From Mycobacterium tilburgii (GTDB lineage: Bacteria > Actinomycetota > Actinomycetes > Mycobacteriales > Mycobacteriaceae): 64,000 bases of DNA. The position numbers were made by a program, and so were the translations under genes. Positions 1 to 9,706 of the stretch are shown one piece after another (within the stretch, counting starts at the first letter, position 1; each line of letters starts with the position of its first letter). The stretch spans positions 39,018-103,017 of the forward strand of contig NZ_LR655692.1 in the NCBI RefSeq assembly GCF_902168065.1, written 5' to 3'. The notes under the pieces were generated by a model. It was not told the DNA's origin. It did not search any database and saw only the letters and a list, made by a program, of their open reading frames with translations.

Positions 1-1
1 G

Positions 2-172
2 CGCGACGGCGAGGTGCTAGTCACCGACGGACCGTACGTGGAAAGCGCCGAAATCGCGACCGGCATCTACCTGCTCGACGCCGCGGACCGCGACGAGGCC
101 GTCAAGATCGCGTCGATGATCCCCGCCTCCACGGTGCAGCTGCGGCGACTCGCAGGAGTCTCGGGACTTTAA
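2..172 (+). CDS. C-terminal part of a YCII/DGPF-type protein (cut by window edge)
   Basis: The frame is open from the first bases to a TAA. It contains VTDGPYVE followed by TGIYLLDAADRDEAV and ends VQLRRLAGVSGL. The DGP(F/Y)-E motif and the 'aspartate-rich loop then hydrophobic strand' pattern are typical of the YCII-related family (PF03795). In actinobacteria these small proteins are commonly encoded directly upstream of an ECF sigma factor, and the next gene here is one. The N-terminus lies outside the window, so integrity cannot be judged. The biochemical role of the family in this setting is not established. Confidence 0.7.
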   Translation, partial: RDGEVLVTDGPYVESAEIATGIYLLDAADRDEAVKIASMIPASTVQLRRLAGVSGL

Positions 173-179
173 CCACCCG

Positions 180-895
180 ATGACCGACCTGGACGGCGTC
201 TTACGCCGGGAATGGGGCCCGGCGGTCGCCGCGCTCGCGGTGGTCCGGCGACCTGACCGTCGCCAAGGACGCCGTCCAGGAGGCCTGCGCCGAGGCACAG
301 CGCAACTGGCCCCGCGACGGGGTGCCCGACCGCCCCGGCGGGTGGCTGACGACCGTCGCGCGCAACCGCGCCCGGGACCAGCTGCGCCGTGAATCCGTCC
401 CGTCCCGGAAAGGAATTGGCCGCTTTCGTGGACGAGATCAGGGCCCGTACCGATCGCATCCGGTGCACGACGACGAGCTGCGGATGATGTTCGCGTGTGC
501 GCACCCGGCACTGGACCGGCAATCGCAACTGGCGCTGACGTTGCGACTGGTGTCCGGTTTGACCGTCGCCAAGATCGCGCGTGCCCTGCTGCAGACCGAG
601 ACGGCCATCGGTCAGCGAATTACGCGCGCCAAGAACAGATTCGCCATGCCAACATTCCGCTGCGGGAGCCGCCGGCGGAGCTGTTGGCCGAGCGCACACC
701 GCATGTATTGGGTTGCATCTACTAAGTTTTCACCGAGGGCTATTGGTCGACCGTGGTCCCGTCGGCGATACGCGACGAACTGTGCGACGAAGGCGTCGCG
801 ACCCTGCGGGCCGACCTGCTGCGGCGCAGGCCAGCGCGGCGAAGCCCTCACCTGGTACTGAACGGCATTGGGGCCGTACCGATATTGGGCTAGTA
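180..895 (+). pseudogene. Broken ECF-family RNA polymerase sigma factor
   Basis: An ATG 8 bp after the YCII stop opens MTDLDGVLRREWGPAVAALA, then the frame shifts near 240. The next frame gives DRPGGWLTTVARNRARDQLR (region 2 of ECF sigma factors) and, later, LTLRLVSGLTVAKIARA, the region 4 helix-turn-helix. Further shifts occur near 420 and near 630-720. The tail resembles the long ECF sigma factors with a C-terminal extension (VLGCIY..VFTEGY). At least three lesions separate the pieces, so no full product is possible. Pairing with an upstream YCII gene supports the identification. Confidence 0.8.
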
Positions 896-927
896 CGCCC
901 GACAAGTCGACGCTGGGCGCCGGTTCG

Positions 928-1635
928 CTACTCCTCCGTGAAGTTGCGGGTGACGGACGGGTCGACCGGGATGCCCGGACCCGTGGTCGTCGACACGGTG
1001 ACCTTCTTCAGGTAACGGCCCTTGGAAGAGGATGGCTTGAGCCGCATCACCTCGTCGATCGCGGCCCCGTAGTTCTCCGTGAGGTTCTTCTCGTTAAACG
1101 ACGCCTTGCCGATCACGAAGTGCAGATTGGCCTGCTTGTCGACGCGGAAGTTGATCTTGCCGCCCCTGATGTCGGAAACGGCCTTGGCCACGTCGGCGGT
1201 CACGGTGCCGGTCTTGGGGTTGGGCATCAGGCCGCGGGGACCCAGCACACGCGCGATACGACCGACCTTGGCCATTTGGTCGGGCGTCGCGATCGCGGCA
1301 TCGAACTCCAGCCAGCCGCCCTGGATCTTCTCGATCAGATCGTCGCTGCCGACGATGTCGGCGCCGGCGGCCTGCGCCTGCTCGGCCTTGTCAGCGACGG
1401 CGAACACCGCGACGCGGGCCGTCTTGCCGGTGCCGTGCGGCAGATTGACCGTGCCGCGGACCATCTGGTCGGCCTTGCGCGGGTCGACACCCAGCCGAAT
1501 CGCCACCTCGACGGTCGCGTCCTGCTTGGCCGACGCGGTCTCCTTGGCAAGCCTGGCCGCCTCGAGCGGGCTGTACAGGTTGTTGCGGTCCACCTTCTCC
1601 GCGGCGGCGCGGTATACCTTGCTGGTCTTGCTCAC
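928..1635 (-). CDS. rplA: 50S ribosomal protein L1
   Basis: A 235-aa product, the length usual in mycobacteria. It binds 23S rRNA at the L1 stalk and helps tRNA release from the E site. The start is taken at the GTG at 1635 ([16 protein letters not shown]), because the upstream extension to 1686 is not family-like. The signature [15 protein letters not shown] lies in the middle and [20 protein letters not shown] follows. It lies 61 bp downstream of rplK, and the usual rplK-rplA order suggests one transcript. No lesion is visible. Confidence 0.98.
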   Translation of the reverse strand: MSKTSKVYRAAAEKVDRNNLYSPLEAARLAKETASAKQDATVEVAIRLGVDPRKADQMVRGTVNLPHGTGKTARVAVFAVADKAEQAQAAGADIVGSDDLIEKIQGGWLEFDAAIATPDQMAKVGRIARVLGPRGLMPNPKTGTVTADVAKAVSDIRGGKINFRVDKQANLHFVIGKASFNEKNLTENYGAAIDEVMRLKPSSSKGRYLKKVTVSTTTGPGIPVDPSVTRNFTEE

Positions 1636-1696
1636 TTGCTCATCCAATCTGATGTTGGGTCGTAGTTCCGAAGCTGGCCCTCCCACGGTTAGGGGC

Positions 1697-2125
1697 CTAT
1701 TCGACGTTGATGCCCATCGACCGGGCGGTACCGGCGATGATCTTGGCGGCGGCGTCGATGTCGTTGCTGTTGAGGTCGGTCTTCTTGGTCTCGGCGATCT
1801 CGCGCACCTGGTCCCAGGTCACCTTGGCGACCTTGGTCTTGTGCGGCTCGGCCGAACCCTTGCCCACCCCGGCAGCCTTGAGCAGCAGCTTGGCGGCCGG
1901 CGGCGTCTTGAGGGCGAACGTGAAGCTGCGGTCCTCGTAGACCGTGATCTCCACCGGGATGACATTGCCGCGCTGGTTTTCCGTCGCAGCGTTGTACGCC
2001 TTGCAGAACTCCATGATGTTGACGCCGTGCTGACCGAGCGCGGGTCCCACCGGCGGAGCCGGGTTGGCCTGTCCCGCCACGATTTGGAGCTTGATCAGCC
2101 CGGCGACCTTCTTCTTCGGGGCCAT
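1697..2125 (-). CDS. rplK: 50S ribosomal protein L11
   Basis: A 142-aa product starting [20 protein letters not shown], preceded by a purine-rich GGAAGGAAC-type ribosome binding site. L11 binds the GTPase-associated region of 23S r[23 protein letters not shown] is the conserved N-terminal segment, and the C-terminal rRNA-binding domain includes [16 protein letters not shown]. It follows nusG by 19 bp and precedes rplA, the standard bacterial arrangement. Confidence 0.98.
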   Translation of the reverse strand: MAPKKKVAGLIKLQIVAGQANPAPPVGPALGQHGVNIMEFCKAYNAATENQRGNVIPVEITVYEDRSFTFALKTPPAAKLLLKAAGVGKGSAEPHKTKVAKVTWDQVREIAETKKTDLNSNDIDAAAKIIAGTARSMGINVE

Positions 2126-2144
2126 GAGATTCCTACGTTCCTTC

Positions 2145-2945
<801 letters not shown>

Positions 2946-2962
2946 CTATATGCTTACGAAGC

Positions 2963-3421
2963 TCAGCCGAACACCAGCAGTGCCAGCTTGGTCAGGCCGA
3001 AATCAGACAGGCCTACCAGCGCCACCATGAAGGCGAGAAACACCAGCACCACCGAGGTGTAGGTGAGCATCTGCTTGCGGTTCGGCCAGATCACCTTCCA
3101 CATCTCCGCAACGACCTGCTTGAGGTAGTTGAAGACGAAAACGAAAGGATTTGCCGTCCCGTCCCCAGGCTTCTTCGGCTTCTTGATCTTTTTGTCGGTC
3201 TTCTTGGCCGAGGATGTCTTCGTGGCCTCCGCGGCGGTCTCGACCTCATCCGCAGAGGCCACGTCGTCGGTTTCGACCACGCGCTGCCGGGACCGCTTAC
3301 CGGTCGGGCGCTGCGGTTTGGTCACCACGCCCGTTCGACCGCCGCTCGCACGGGCCTCGGTGTCGCCGTCGTCGCGTGCAGCGTCGTTGGCAGCACCGAT
3401 ACCGGGGCCTTCGTCGCTCAC
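2963..3421 (-). CDS. secE: Preprotein translocase subunit SecE
   Basis: A 152-aa product with a GTG start. The first ~90 residues are a charged cytoplasmic extension typical of mycobacteria. The conserved amphipathic segment [20 protein letters not shown] precedes one transmembrane helix ([17 protein letters not shown]). SecE clamps SecY in the Sec translocon. The gene lies 32 bp upstream of nusG and downstream of tRNA-Trp on the same strand. It is intact. Confidence 0.95.
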   Translation of the reverse strand: MSDEGPGIGAANDAARDDGDTEARASGGRTGVVTKPQRPTGKRSRQRVVETDDVASADEVETAAEATKTSSAKKTDKKIKKPKKPGDGTANPFVFVFNYLKQVVAEMWKVIWPNRKQMLTYTSVVLVFLAFMVALVGLSDFGLTKLALLVFG

Positions 3422-3567
3422 CGCATGCTCCTTTGTTTGCTAGCTATCACACGATCCGTGCCGAGCTGATCGGACACCCGGTTCAGTGTCCAGCATGGCA
3501 CGTCTCGCAAAATCCGACTCCTCCTCATGCCGTTCCGGCTGCATCGTCGTCGAACGTCGCGTTGTTG

Positions 3568-3640
<73 letters not shown>

Positions 3641-3791
3641 TCGCGGTTGGCAGGCCAACCTGCGCTTAGCTACCCGGGGCCTACATGACACACGCGCTCC
3701 CCGTTCGGTGATCCGAACCTAACGGACAGCGCACTGTAATGGGAAAACCCCGAGGTCCGAGTGTACATCGGCACGGGAGCCAGATACTAAA

Positions 3792-4304
3792 TTACGCGGT
3801 TCTGACGACCTGCCCCGATTCGTAGTCCCATCTGAGCTTGATGGAATCGTCATCCGTTTCTTCCCGATATTGCCCCACCAACGTGGTGTAGGCCTCTATC
3901 ACGACCTCGCCGTCGTCGTTGGTGCAGATGTTCTTGGTGACGACGATGTCGGCGCCGAACCGCTCGACGACGGACTCGATGTCCATACGCCCCCACAGCT
4001 TGTCGCCTGCCTTGATCGGCTTGTAGAACACGAAACGTTGCTCGACCTGGACGATCACCAGGTTTTCCATGCCCAAGTCGACGTTGCGGAAGAAGTCCAG
4101 CTGCACGTACTTGGCGAAGATCGTGACCAAGGTCGGCGGCGCGATGATGGCGTCATAGCCCAGCTCGGCCGCCGCGGCCTCATCGTAGTGTGCGGGATGC
4201 TCGCATTTGATGGCCCGCGCGAACTCGCGCAACTGCTCCCGGCCCACTACGAAATAGTCCGGATACCGCCAGACCATGCCGCGGATATCGGTCTTGAGCG
4301 CCAT
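3792..4304 (-). CDS. hadC: (3R)-hydroxyacyl-ACP dehydratase subunit HadC
   Basis: A 170-aa product starting MALKTDIRGMVWRYPDYF. It is a hotdog-fold subunit that partners HadB in the FAS-II dehydratase acting on long meromycolic chains. It resembles HadA (YPDYF, ELGYDAIIAPPTLVTIFAKY) and, like HadA, lacks the catalytic Asp-His pair, so it serves substrate binding. It starts 4 bp after hadB ends and is almost certainly co-transcribed with it. Intact. Confidence 0.96.
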   Translation of the reverse strand: MALKTDIRGMVWRYPDYFVVGREQLREFARAIKCEHPAHYDEAAAAELGYDAIIAPPTLVTIFAKYVQLDFFRNVDLGMENLVIVQVEQRFVFYKPIKAGDKLWGRMDIESVVERFGADIVVTKNICTNDDGEVVIEAYTTLVGQYREETDDDSIKLRWDYESGQVVRTA

Positions 4305-4307
4305 GAG

Positions 4308-4736
4308 CTACGCCAATTTGGCCGAAGCGATGGCCCGCCCGAAGATTTTTTTGCCGCCGGTGGTCGCGGTGAGGGCGATGGTCACCGACTTGGTCTCGGG
4401 ATCCATCGACTTCACGCGGCCGCTGAACACCAGCTCCGCACCCGTGCCATCATTGGGCACCGGCACCACGGCGGTGAACCGCACGTTGTACTCGGTGACC
4501 GCGCCGGGGTCGCCGATCCACGAGGTGACATAGCCGCCGCCGATGCCCATCGTCAGCATGCCGTGGGCGATCGCGGTGTCCAGCCCGACGACCTTGGCGA
4601 TGTCGTCGTCCCAGTGAATGGGGTTCAAATCGCCGGACACTCCCGCGTAGTTGACCAGGTCCTGGCGCGTCAGCGGGTAGATCTTCTCCGGAAGCTGGTC
4701 ACCCACCTTCACCGAGCTGAACTCACGAAGTGGCAT
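4308..4736 (-). CDS. hadB: (3R)-hydroxyacyl-ACP dehydratase catalytic subunit HadB
   Basis: 142 aa, the same length as in M. tuberculosis. The start is MPLREFSSVKVGDQLP. The hydratase-2 hotdog motif is visible, with the catalytic dyad at Asp36 and His41 in GVSGDLNPIHWDD. HadB supplies catalysis to the HadAB and HadBC heterodimers that dehydrate 3-hydroxyacyl-AcpM in mycolic acid elongation. Its start overlaps the hadA end by 14 bp, indicating translational coupling. The upstream open frame to 4808 is not family-like and was not used. Confidence 0.97.
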   Translation of the reverse strand: MPLREFSSVKVGDQLPEKIYPLTRQDLVNYAGVSGDLNPIHWDDDIAKVVGLDTAIAHGMLTMGIGGGYVTSWIGDPGAVTEYNVRFTAVVPVPNDGTGAELVFSGRVKSMDPETKSVTIALTATTGGKKIFGRAIASAKLA

Positions 4737-5202
4737 CAGAAAATCCCTCTTCTCCATCCTCGCCGGCACGGCCCGCCAGGGTCGTGTAGGTCTCCTGCAC
4801 GATGTCACCTGCTTCGTCGGTGATCACGTTCTTGGTCACGATGATTTGATTGCCGTGCGAAACACGCATGGAGTCGACGTACACGTCGCAATAGAGGCGG
4901 TCACCGGCCTTCAGGGGTTTGAAGTACTTCAGCACCTGGTCGACCTGAACGATCTGCGCGTCGTGCACCGCGATTTTGGCGCTTTTGAAGAATGCCGACT
5001 GCGCCTTGTAGCCGAACACGCAGCAAAACGTCAACGGGGCCAGCAACCCCTTGTACCCGAGCTCGGCGGCGGCCTCCTCCTCGTGATACGAGGGATCGTC
5101 GTTTTGGACGGCGGTCGCGTACTCCCGGATCTTTTCCCGCTCCACCTCGTAATAGTCGGGATAGCGGTAGTGCATCCCGACGATGTCTTTCGTCAACGGC
5201 AC
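4723..5202 (-). CDS. hadA: (3R)-hydroxyacyl-ACP dehydratase subunit HadA
   Basis: A 159-aa product with a GTG start (VPLTKDIVGMHYRYPDYYEV), chosen because homologues begin at this point. It is a hotdog-fold substrate-binding subunit of the FAS-II dehydratase HadAB and has no catalytic dyad. ELGYKGLLAPLTFCCVFGYK and VQETYTTLAGRAGEDGEEG are conserved. First gene of the hadABC cluster, downstream of rpmG; intact. Confidence 0.96.
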   Translation of the reverse strand: MPLTKDIVGMHYRYPDYYEVEREKIREYATAVQNDDPSYHEEEAAAELGYKGLLAPLTFCCVFGYKAQSAFFKSAKIAVHDAQIVQVDQVLKYFKPLKAGDRLYCDVYVDSMRVSHGNQIIVTKNVITDEAGDIVQETYTTLAGRAGEDGEEGFSDATS

Positions 5203-5249
5203 GGCTTCAGAACCTACCTGGTCAATATGGTCGAATCGGTCGGAGCTGA

Positions 5250-5417
5250 CTAGCGCGTCTCGCGATGCGCCTGGTGTTGGCCGCAGTTCGGGCAGAACTT
5301 CTTCAGCTCCAGCCGGTCCGGATCGTTGCGGCGGTTCTTCTTGGTGATGTAGTTGCGGTGTTTGCACACCTCACAGGCCAAAGTGACCTTTGGCCGCACA
5401 TCGGTACTGGAAGCCAT
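5250..5417 (-). CDS. rpmG: 50S ribosomal protein L33
   Basis: 55 aa: [20 protein letters not shown], then [20 protein letters not shown] and [14 protein letters not shown]. The two CxxC pairs (CEVC and CPNC) form a zinc ribbon, so this is the zinc-containing L33 paralogue. It sits between tRNA-Met and hadA, as rpmG2 does in M. tuberculosis. Confidence 0.97.
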   Translation of the reverse strand: MASSTDVRPKVTLACEVCKHRNYITKKNRRNDPDRLELKKFCPNCGQHQAHRETR

Positions 5418-5459
5418 GTCTATTCTCTCTCACGATGCACATTGCACATTAGTGTGTTG

Positions 5460-5533
<74 letters not shown>

Positions 5534-5569
5534 TCTGGCACGCGCCGTCCGCCTGCTCGGCGTCCGCCG

Positions 5570-5642
5570 AGCCCCCTAACGGAATCGAACCGTTGACCTT
5601 TTCCTTACCATGGAAACGCTCTACCGACTGAGCTAAGGGGGC
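5570..5642 (-). tRNA. thrT: tRNA-Thr (anticodon GGT)
   Basis: 73 nt. The acceptor GCCCCCT pairs with AGGGGGC, the anticodon stem-loop is TTTCC-ATGGTAA-GGAAA, and the T arm is AACGGTTCGATTCCGTT. It lies 36 bp upstream of tRNA-Met on the same strand, probably in one transcript. Confidence 0.96.
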
Positions 5643-5716
5643 TTGGAACCCGTAGCGATCAGTCTTGCCTCGGGCTTAAAAGAGGGTACAGTGCCACGCG
5701 TGGCGGCACCAAACCG

Positions 5717-5929
5717 TCACCCCGGGCCGCCGTTTCGGTGCCGCTGCCACGCGCCGAGGTCGCTGAACTCGTCGTAGATGTCCTCTTGTTCGCCTTCCGC
5801 GGCCCCGGGGCCGTCGACCAGCGTGCGCAGCGCGAGATGGACGGCCTCGCGCGCGTCAGCCAGGTGATACCGACGGATTGCCTCTTGGACCAGATCGTCG
5901 TCGATCTCGATCTCGACTTTTTTCAGCAT
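5717..5929 (-). CDS. VapB-type antitoxin, apparently orphan
   Basis: A 70-aa product beginning MLKKVEIEIDDDLVQEAIRR. This matches the N-terminal ribbon-helix-helix region of the VapB family (PF09957): a basic-acidic strand, then two helices (ADAREAVHLALRTLV). The C-terminal tail is acidic (EDIYDEFSDLGAW), the usual toxin-neutralising part. A longer frame to 6028 exists, but the extension is not family-like. No PIN-domain toxin is adjacent: one side is tRNA-Thr and the other the divergent MBL hydrolase. M. tuberculosis has a similar lone gene here (Rv0634A). Confidence 0.75.
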   Translation of the reverse strand: MLKKVEIEIDDDLVQEAIRRYHLADAREAVHLALRTLVDGPGAAEGEQEDIYDEFSDLGAWQRHRNGGPG

Positions 5930-6039
5930 GGACAAACAATACCCGCGGCAAACCCGCTCAATCGTTCCGAAAAGCGCGGTTGACGGGCCGAAACACGCCC
6001 ACGAATGTGGGCCACCCACTCGGGTCATAGGCTGTTCGG

Positions 6040-6762
6040 GTGCCAGACTCGTCAGCGGACCGGCTGTATTTCCGTCAATTGCTCGCCGGACGTGATTTCG
6101 CCGTCGGCGACCCGTTCGCGACCCAGATGCGCAATTTCGCCTACCTGATCGGCGATCGGCAGACCGGGGACTGCGTGGTGGTCGACCCGGCGTATGCCGC
6201 CGGAGAACTCGTCGACATCCTCGAGGCGTACGGCATGCACCCGTCCGGCGTCCTGGTCACCCATTATCACGCCGACCACGTGGGCGGTTCGATGATGGGC
6301 TTCGAACTCAACGGTCTGGCCGAGCTGTTGGAGCGGGTCAGCGTACCGGTGCATGTGAATACCCATGAAGCACTTTGGGTTTCGCGAGTTACCGGAATCG
6401 CGATCGCCGATCTGACCGCCCACGAGCACGGCGACAAGCTCGGCATCGGCGACATCGAGATCGAGCTGCTGCACACACCCGGTCACACGCCGGGCAGCCA
6501 GTGCTTCCTGCTGGACGGGCAGCTGGTCGCCGGTGACACCCTGTTCCTGGAGGGCTGCGGGCGCACCGACTTTCCCGGAGGTGACTCCGACGAGATGTAC
6601 CGCAGTCTGGCGCAGCTGGCCGCGCTGCCCGGGGATCCGACGGTATTTCCCGGGCATTGGTATTCCATCGAACCGAGCGCACCGCTGGCCGAGGTCAAGC
6701 GCTCCAACTATGTGTATCGGGCCACAAATATCGACCAGTGGCGAATGTTGATGGGCGGCTGA
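6040..6762 (+). CDS. MBL-fold hydrolase, glyoxalase II-like (Rv0634c family)
   Basis: A 240-aa product with a GTG start. The metallo-beta-lactamase motif THYHADHVGG (HxHxDH) lies at about residues 72-81. A second metal ligand His follows in HTPGHTPGSQ, an Asp in GDTLFLEGCGRTDFPGG, and the last His in FPGHWY. The arrangement suits hydroxyacylglutathione hydrolase-type enzymes. In mycobacteria, which lack glutathione, the physiological thioester is uncertain. Intact, divergent from the VapB-like gene. Confidence 0.85.
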   Translation: MPDSSADRLYFRQLLAGRDFAVGDPFATQMRNFAYLIGDRQTGDCVVVDPAYAAGELVDILEAYGMHPSGVLVTHYHADHVGGSMMGFELNGLAELLERVSVPVHVNTHEALWVSRVTGIAIADLTAHEHGDKLGIGDIEIELLHTPGHTPGSQCFLLDGQLVAGDTLFLEGCGRTDFPGGDSDEMYRSLAQLAALPGDPTVFPGHWYSIEPSAPLAEVKRSNYVYRATNIDQWRMLMGG

Positions 6763-6898
6763 CGGACTGCGTGGGCTTCCCTCACACGGGAGTCATTGCG
6801 CTTCGGCACCCGTGCCAGCAGAATCTCGGGTGCACATCGCTGCCATATGAGCGGAGGGGTGGAGTCACATGGGTTCAACGGGGTGGATACAAGGCACT

Positions 6899-7700
6899 TA
6901 GCACGGGTTCACCAACCTTGAGTCCAGCACCTGGTTAGCATGGGCCGCGATCATGCTCGGCATCGTCGCCCTGATCGTAATCAACCACCAGCTCAGCCGC
7001 GGCCGGCGATTGGCCGCCGAGCAGACTCGCCCGCACGTCGGCGTGCAGATGGAACCGCATGCCGCCGAATGGCACGTGATCGAGCTGGTGGTCCGGAATT
7101 TCTGTCAGACCGCCGCCAACTACATTCGTTTTTCTTTCGCGAGTCCGTCGACGGTGGCCGAATACGAGAATTCCCGACGGCTACGCCGAAGTCGTGGAAC
7201 TGCGATTGCCCAGCGAAATACCGGTACTCGTGCCCGGGCAGGAGTGGCGTCTGATCTGGGATTCGGCGCTTGACCCCGCCGAGATCGGCGCGGCCATCGA
7301 GTCTCGCTTCACCGGGTCGGTGACCTACTTCGACCGCCCCGACAAGCCGCGCGGCTGGCGGTTCTGGCAGCGCGAGCGGCCGCAGTTGCACACCGACGTC
7401 GTGCTGGACTGGGACGCCCTGCCGCCGGTTCAGCGGATCGAGTTGATGACCACGCACGACCTCGCCAAGCGGGAGAAGCAGAAGCTGGAACTGGTCCACG
7501 GCCTGCTGATCTACTTCCACTACGCCAGCAATGAAACGCGCGCCGACGTGTTCCGCAGCGAGATCGAACGAATCAACAACGCGGTGCGCGAAACTCGGGA
7601 TCGCTGGCGCGTTCGGCAACAAGATGCGCCGACCGACGTCGGCCTGCGCTGGGGCGGCACCAGCAAAGATCCCGCCGGTCACCACGTCCAGCAGGCGTAA
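6899..7700 (+). pseudogene. Frameshifted membrane-anchored hypothetical protein
   Basis: The first part (frame from about 6902) reads WAAIMLGIVALIVINHQ, a single N-terminal membrane anchor, then RPHVGVQMEPHAAEWHVIELV. Near 7170-7180 the frame changes, and the second part reads VELRLPSEIPVLVPGQEWRL to HHVQQA, stopping at 7700. The two parts together look like one small membrane-anchored protein of unknown function. The only ATG (6953) falls inside the anchor and the frame is stopped upstream, so the true start may also be lost. It precedes echA3 on the same strand. Confidence 0.65.
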
Positions 7701-7784
7701 CCGGCGCGGTACGGCCGGCCCCGCGGGGTGGCGGTTGGTCGATCTGATTCAATCGACTTCGCTGCCCGTCGCGAAGGAGTAACC

Positions 7785-8480
7785 ATGAGCGGTCCGGTCA
7801 CCTACAGCCGCAAGGATGCGATCGCGGTCATCAGGATGGACGACGGCAAAGTCAACGCGCTGGGCCCCACCATGCAGGCCGCCCTCAATGAGGCCATCGA
7901 CCAGGCCGACGGCGACGACGTCGGCGCGCTGGTGCTCACCGGCAACGACCGGGTGTTCAGTGGCGGATTCGACCTGAAGATCCTGACTTCCGGCAAGGTG
8001 CAGCCCGCGATCGACATGCTACGGGGCGGCTTCAAGTTGTCGTATCGGCTGTTGTCCTACCCGAAACCGGTGGTGATCGCCTGCACCGGGCACGCCATAG
8101 CGATGGGGTCGTTCCTGTTGTCCTCCGGCGATCACCGGGTGGCCGCCCACGCCTACAACATTCAGGCCAACGAGGTGGCGATCGGCATGACCATCCCGTA
8201 TGCAGCCCTGGAGATCATGAAGCTGCGGCTGACGCCGTCGGCGTATCAGCAGGCCACCGGGCTGGCCAAGGCGTTCTTCGGCGAAACCGCCCTTGCCGCA
8301 GGGTTTGTCGACGAGATCGTGCTGCCGGAGGTGGTGGTCAGTCGCGCCGAGGAGGCCGCGCAGGAATTCGCCGGCCTACACCAGAACGCGCACGCCGCAA
8401 CGAAATTGCGCGCCCGCGCCGACACCCTCAAGGCGCTGCGCGCCGGAATCGACGGCATCGAAGCCGAATTTGGCCTGTAA
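7785..8480 (+). CDS. echA3: Enoyl-CoA hydratase/isomerase family protein EchA3
   Basis: 231 aa, equal to the M. tuberculosis homologue, starting MSGPVTYSRKDAIAVIRMDD with a GAAGGAG ribosome binding site 6 bp upstream. Crotonase-fold motifs are present: GNDRVFSGGFDLKIL forms the CoA-binding and first oxyanion-hole segment, and CTGHAIAMGSFLLSSGDHRV the second. The catalytic Glu of classical hydratases is not obvious in NEVAIGMTIPYAALE (the single E fits only loosely), so the reaction is uncertain. Intact among broken neighbours. Confidence 0.9.
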   Translation: MSGPVTYSRKDAIAVIRMDDGKVNALGPTMQAALNEAIDQADGDDVGALVLTGNDRVFSGGFDLKILTSGKVQPAIDMLRGGFKLSYRLLSYPKPVVIACTGHAIAMGSFLLSSGDHRVAAHAYNIQANEVAIGMTIPYAALEIMKLRLTPSAYQQATGLAKAFFGETALAAGFVDEIVLPEVVVSRAEEAAQEFAGLHQNAHAATKLRARADTLKALRAGIDGIEAEFGL

Positions 8481-8512
8481 GGAGGAGGCGACGACCGTAG
8501 CCGCCCGTCACT

Positions 8513-9172
8513 TCACCTTGCGTCGCCGGCGTCAAACGGCCCAGCGGAACCGCTTGAGATACGTCGACCAATTCCAGGTCGCCAGGAAGTCCTGCGCGGC
8601 CTGATGACACTTTTCGTACAGCGCCTCAAGGCGGTCGGCACCGATATCGAAGTCGAGGACACCCACATCGGTCGACTCCACCGCGATCGCCCGGGTGGCG
8701 ACCCACGGCTGGTTGAGGTGGGTCTGCGGAAACCCAATCGTAGGCAAGGTATTTGCCGTCGAAGGTTACGACGACGCGGTCGCCCGACGGGTGCGGCTTC
8801 TTCTGTAGGTCGACGCTGAAGTTGATCGCACTCATGATGCCGTCGCCGAATTGCTCGTGGATCAGTTCTTTGATGGCGCCCCCGTACACCTTGCCGCGCC
8901 TCGTAAAAGCGGTAAATGGTCGGGTCGGTAGGCACCGCGGTGGGAAGGCCCCCGCGCATCGGCAGTGCGGCCAGCACCGGCACCACGGACTGGTCCAGAC
9001 CGAGCCTTTCGACCAGCTGCTTGCCCAGTTCCGGCGGAATCGGGTGCTGCCCCAGCAACGCCGAGGTGGTCCACATCACCGGACGGTCGATGGCGTCGGC
9101 CAGCTCCTGCCAGGTGAGGCCACGCGTCAGGCGCGCAACGACGATCTGTTCGGTGATCTCGTTTCTGTTCAT
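8513..9172 (-). pseudogene. cynS: Broken cyanate hydratase with a foreign tail
   Basis: From ATG 9172, MNRNEITEQIVVARLTRGLT and PVPTDPTIYRFYE-type sequence match the N-terminal helical domain of cyanase, which converts cyanate and bicarbonate to ammonia and CO2. The frame shifts near 8895, and the catalytic domain continues as YGGAIKELIHEQFGDGIMSA, then FSVDLQKKPHPSGDRVVVTF and DGKYLAYDW. The family normally ends about there. Instead a third frame from about 8747 (PTIGFPQTHLNQPWVATRAI to YLKRFRWAV, ending 8532) appears to be the tail of another, unrecognised protein. The catalytic domain cannot be made from one frame. Confidence 0.8.
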
Positions 9173-9239
9173 GGGTCAAGCATGCGGCATCCGACCTGCG
9201 TCGGCCCTGCCACCGTGACAAGACGCGTTGTAACCCGCT

Positions 9240-9507
9240 CCTCAGCCGGGGCCCGTCGCCACCGGCCGTGGTGGACGCCCACGTCGAACGGCCGGCGGTC
9301 CGGCTTGCGGATCGGTGTCAGCGGACGTTCGGCCGGATAGCCGACGCCGAGCATGAAGGCGACCAGGTGGTCGTCCGGCACCCCGAGGATGGCGCGTGCC
9401 TTCTCCTGATCGCCCACCGAGGAGTGCCCGGTGCCGATGCCGAGGTCGGTGGCGGCGAGCGTTCGGTGATGTACCAGCTTGTCGTTCTCGGTTCTGGCCA
9501 TGTTCAC
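9240..9507 (-). pseudogene. C-terminal remnant of a nitroreductase-family protein
   Basis: The sequence ATDLGIGTGHSSVGDQEKAR followed by ILGVPDDHLVAFMLGVGYP and RRPFDVGVHHGRW is the C-terminal third of an FMN-dependent nitroreductase (PF00881). The N-terminal FMN-binding region is absent: upstream of 9507 there is no matching sequence in any frame. No stop codon is found at the expected end, and the frame runs on to 9169, close to the cyanase remnant. Together this indicates a truncated relic. Confidence 0.7.
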
Positions 9508-9706
9508 TTCCTCCCGGTCGGCACCCTTCGTGGGCGACCTTACGGGAGCGAGCTGTCCGCCGCTGTGTCTGCCGGCCGCGCACTTGCGAGGTTCCGGCCG
9601 CAGGTAAACAACCTCTCCGGCAGGTCATGCCCCCTACCCGGCGGTATCCGGTTAAGTTGTCGGCGGGCCGCTAACCGCGCGGCCGCGACCCGGAGGATCT
9701 GTTCGC

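Noticed and set aside
868..1665. Long plus-strand open frame opposite rplA
   Set aside because: It is the antisense shadow of a strongly conserved ribosomal gene in GC-rich DNA; its composition is not protein-like.
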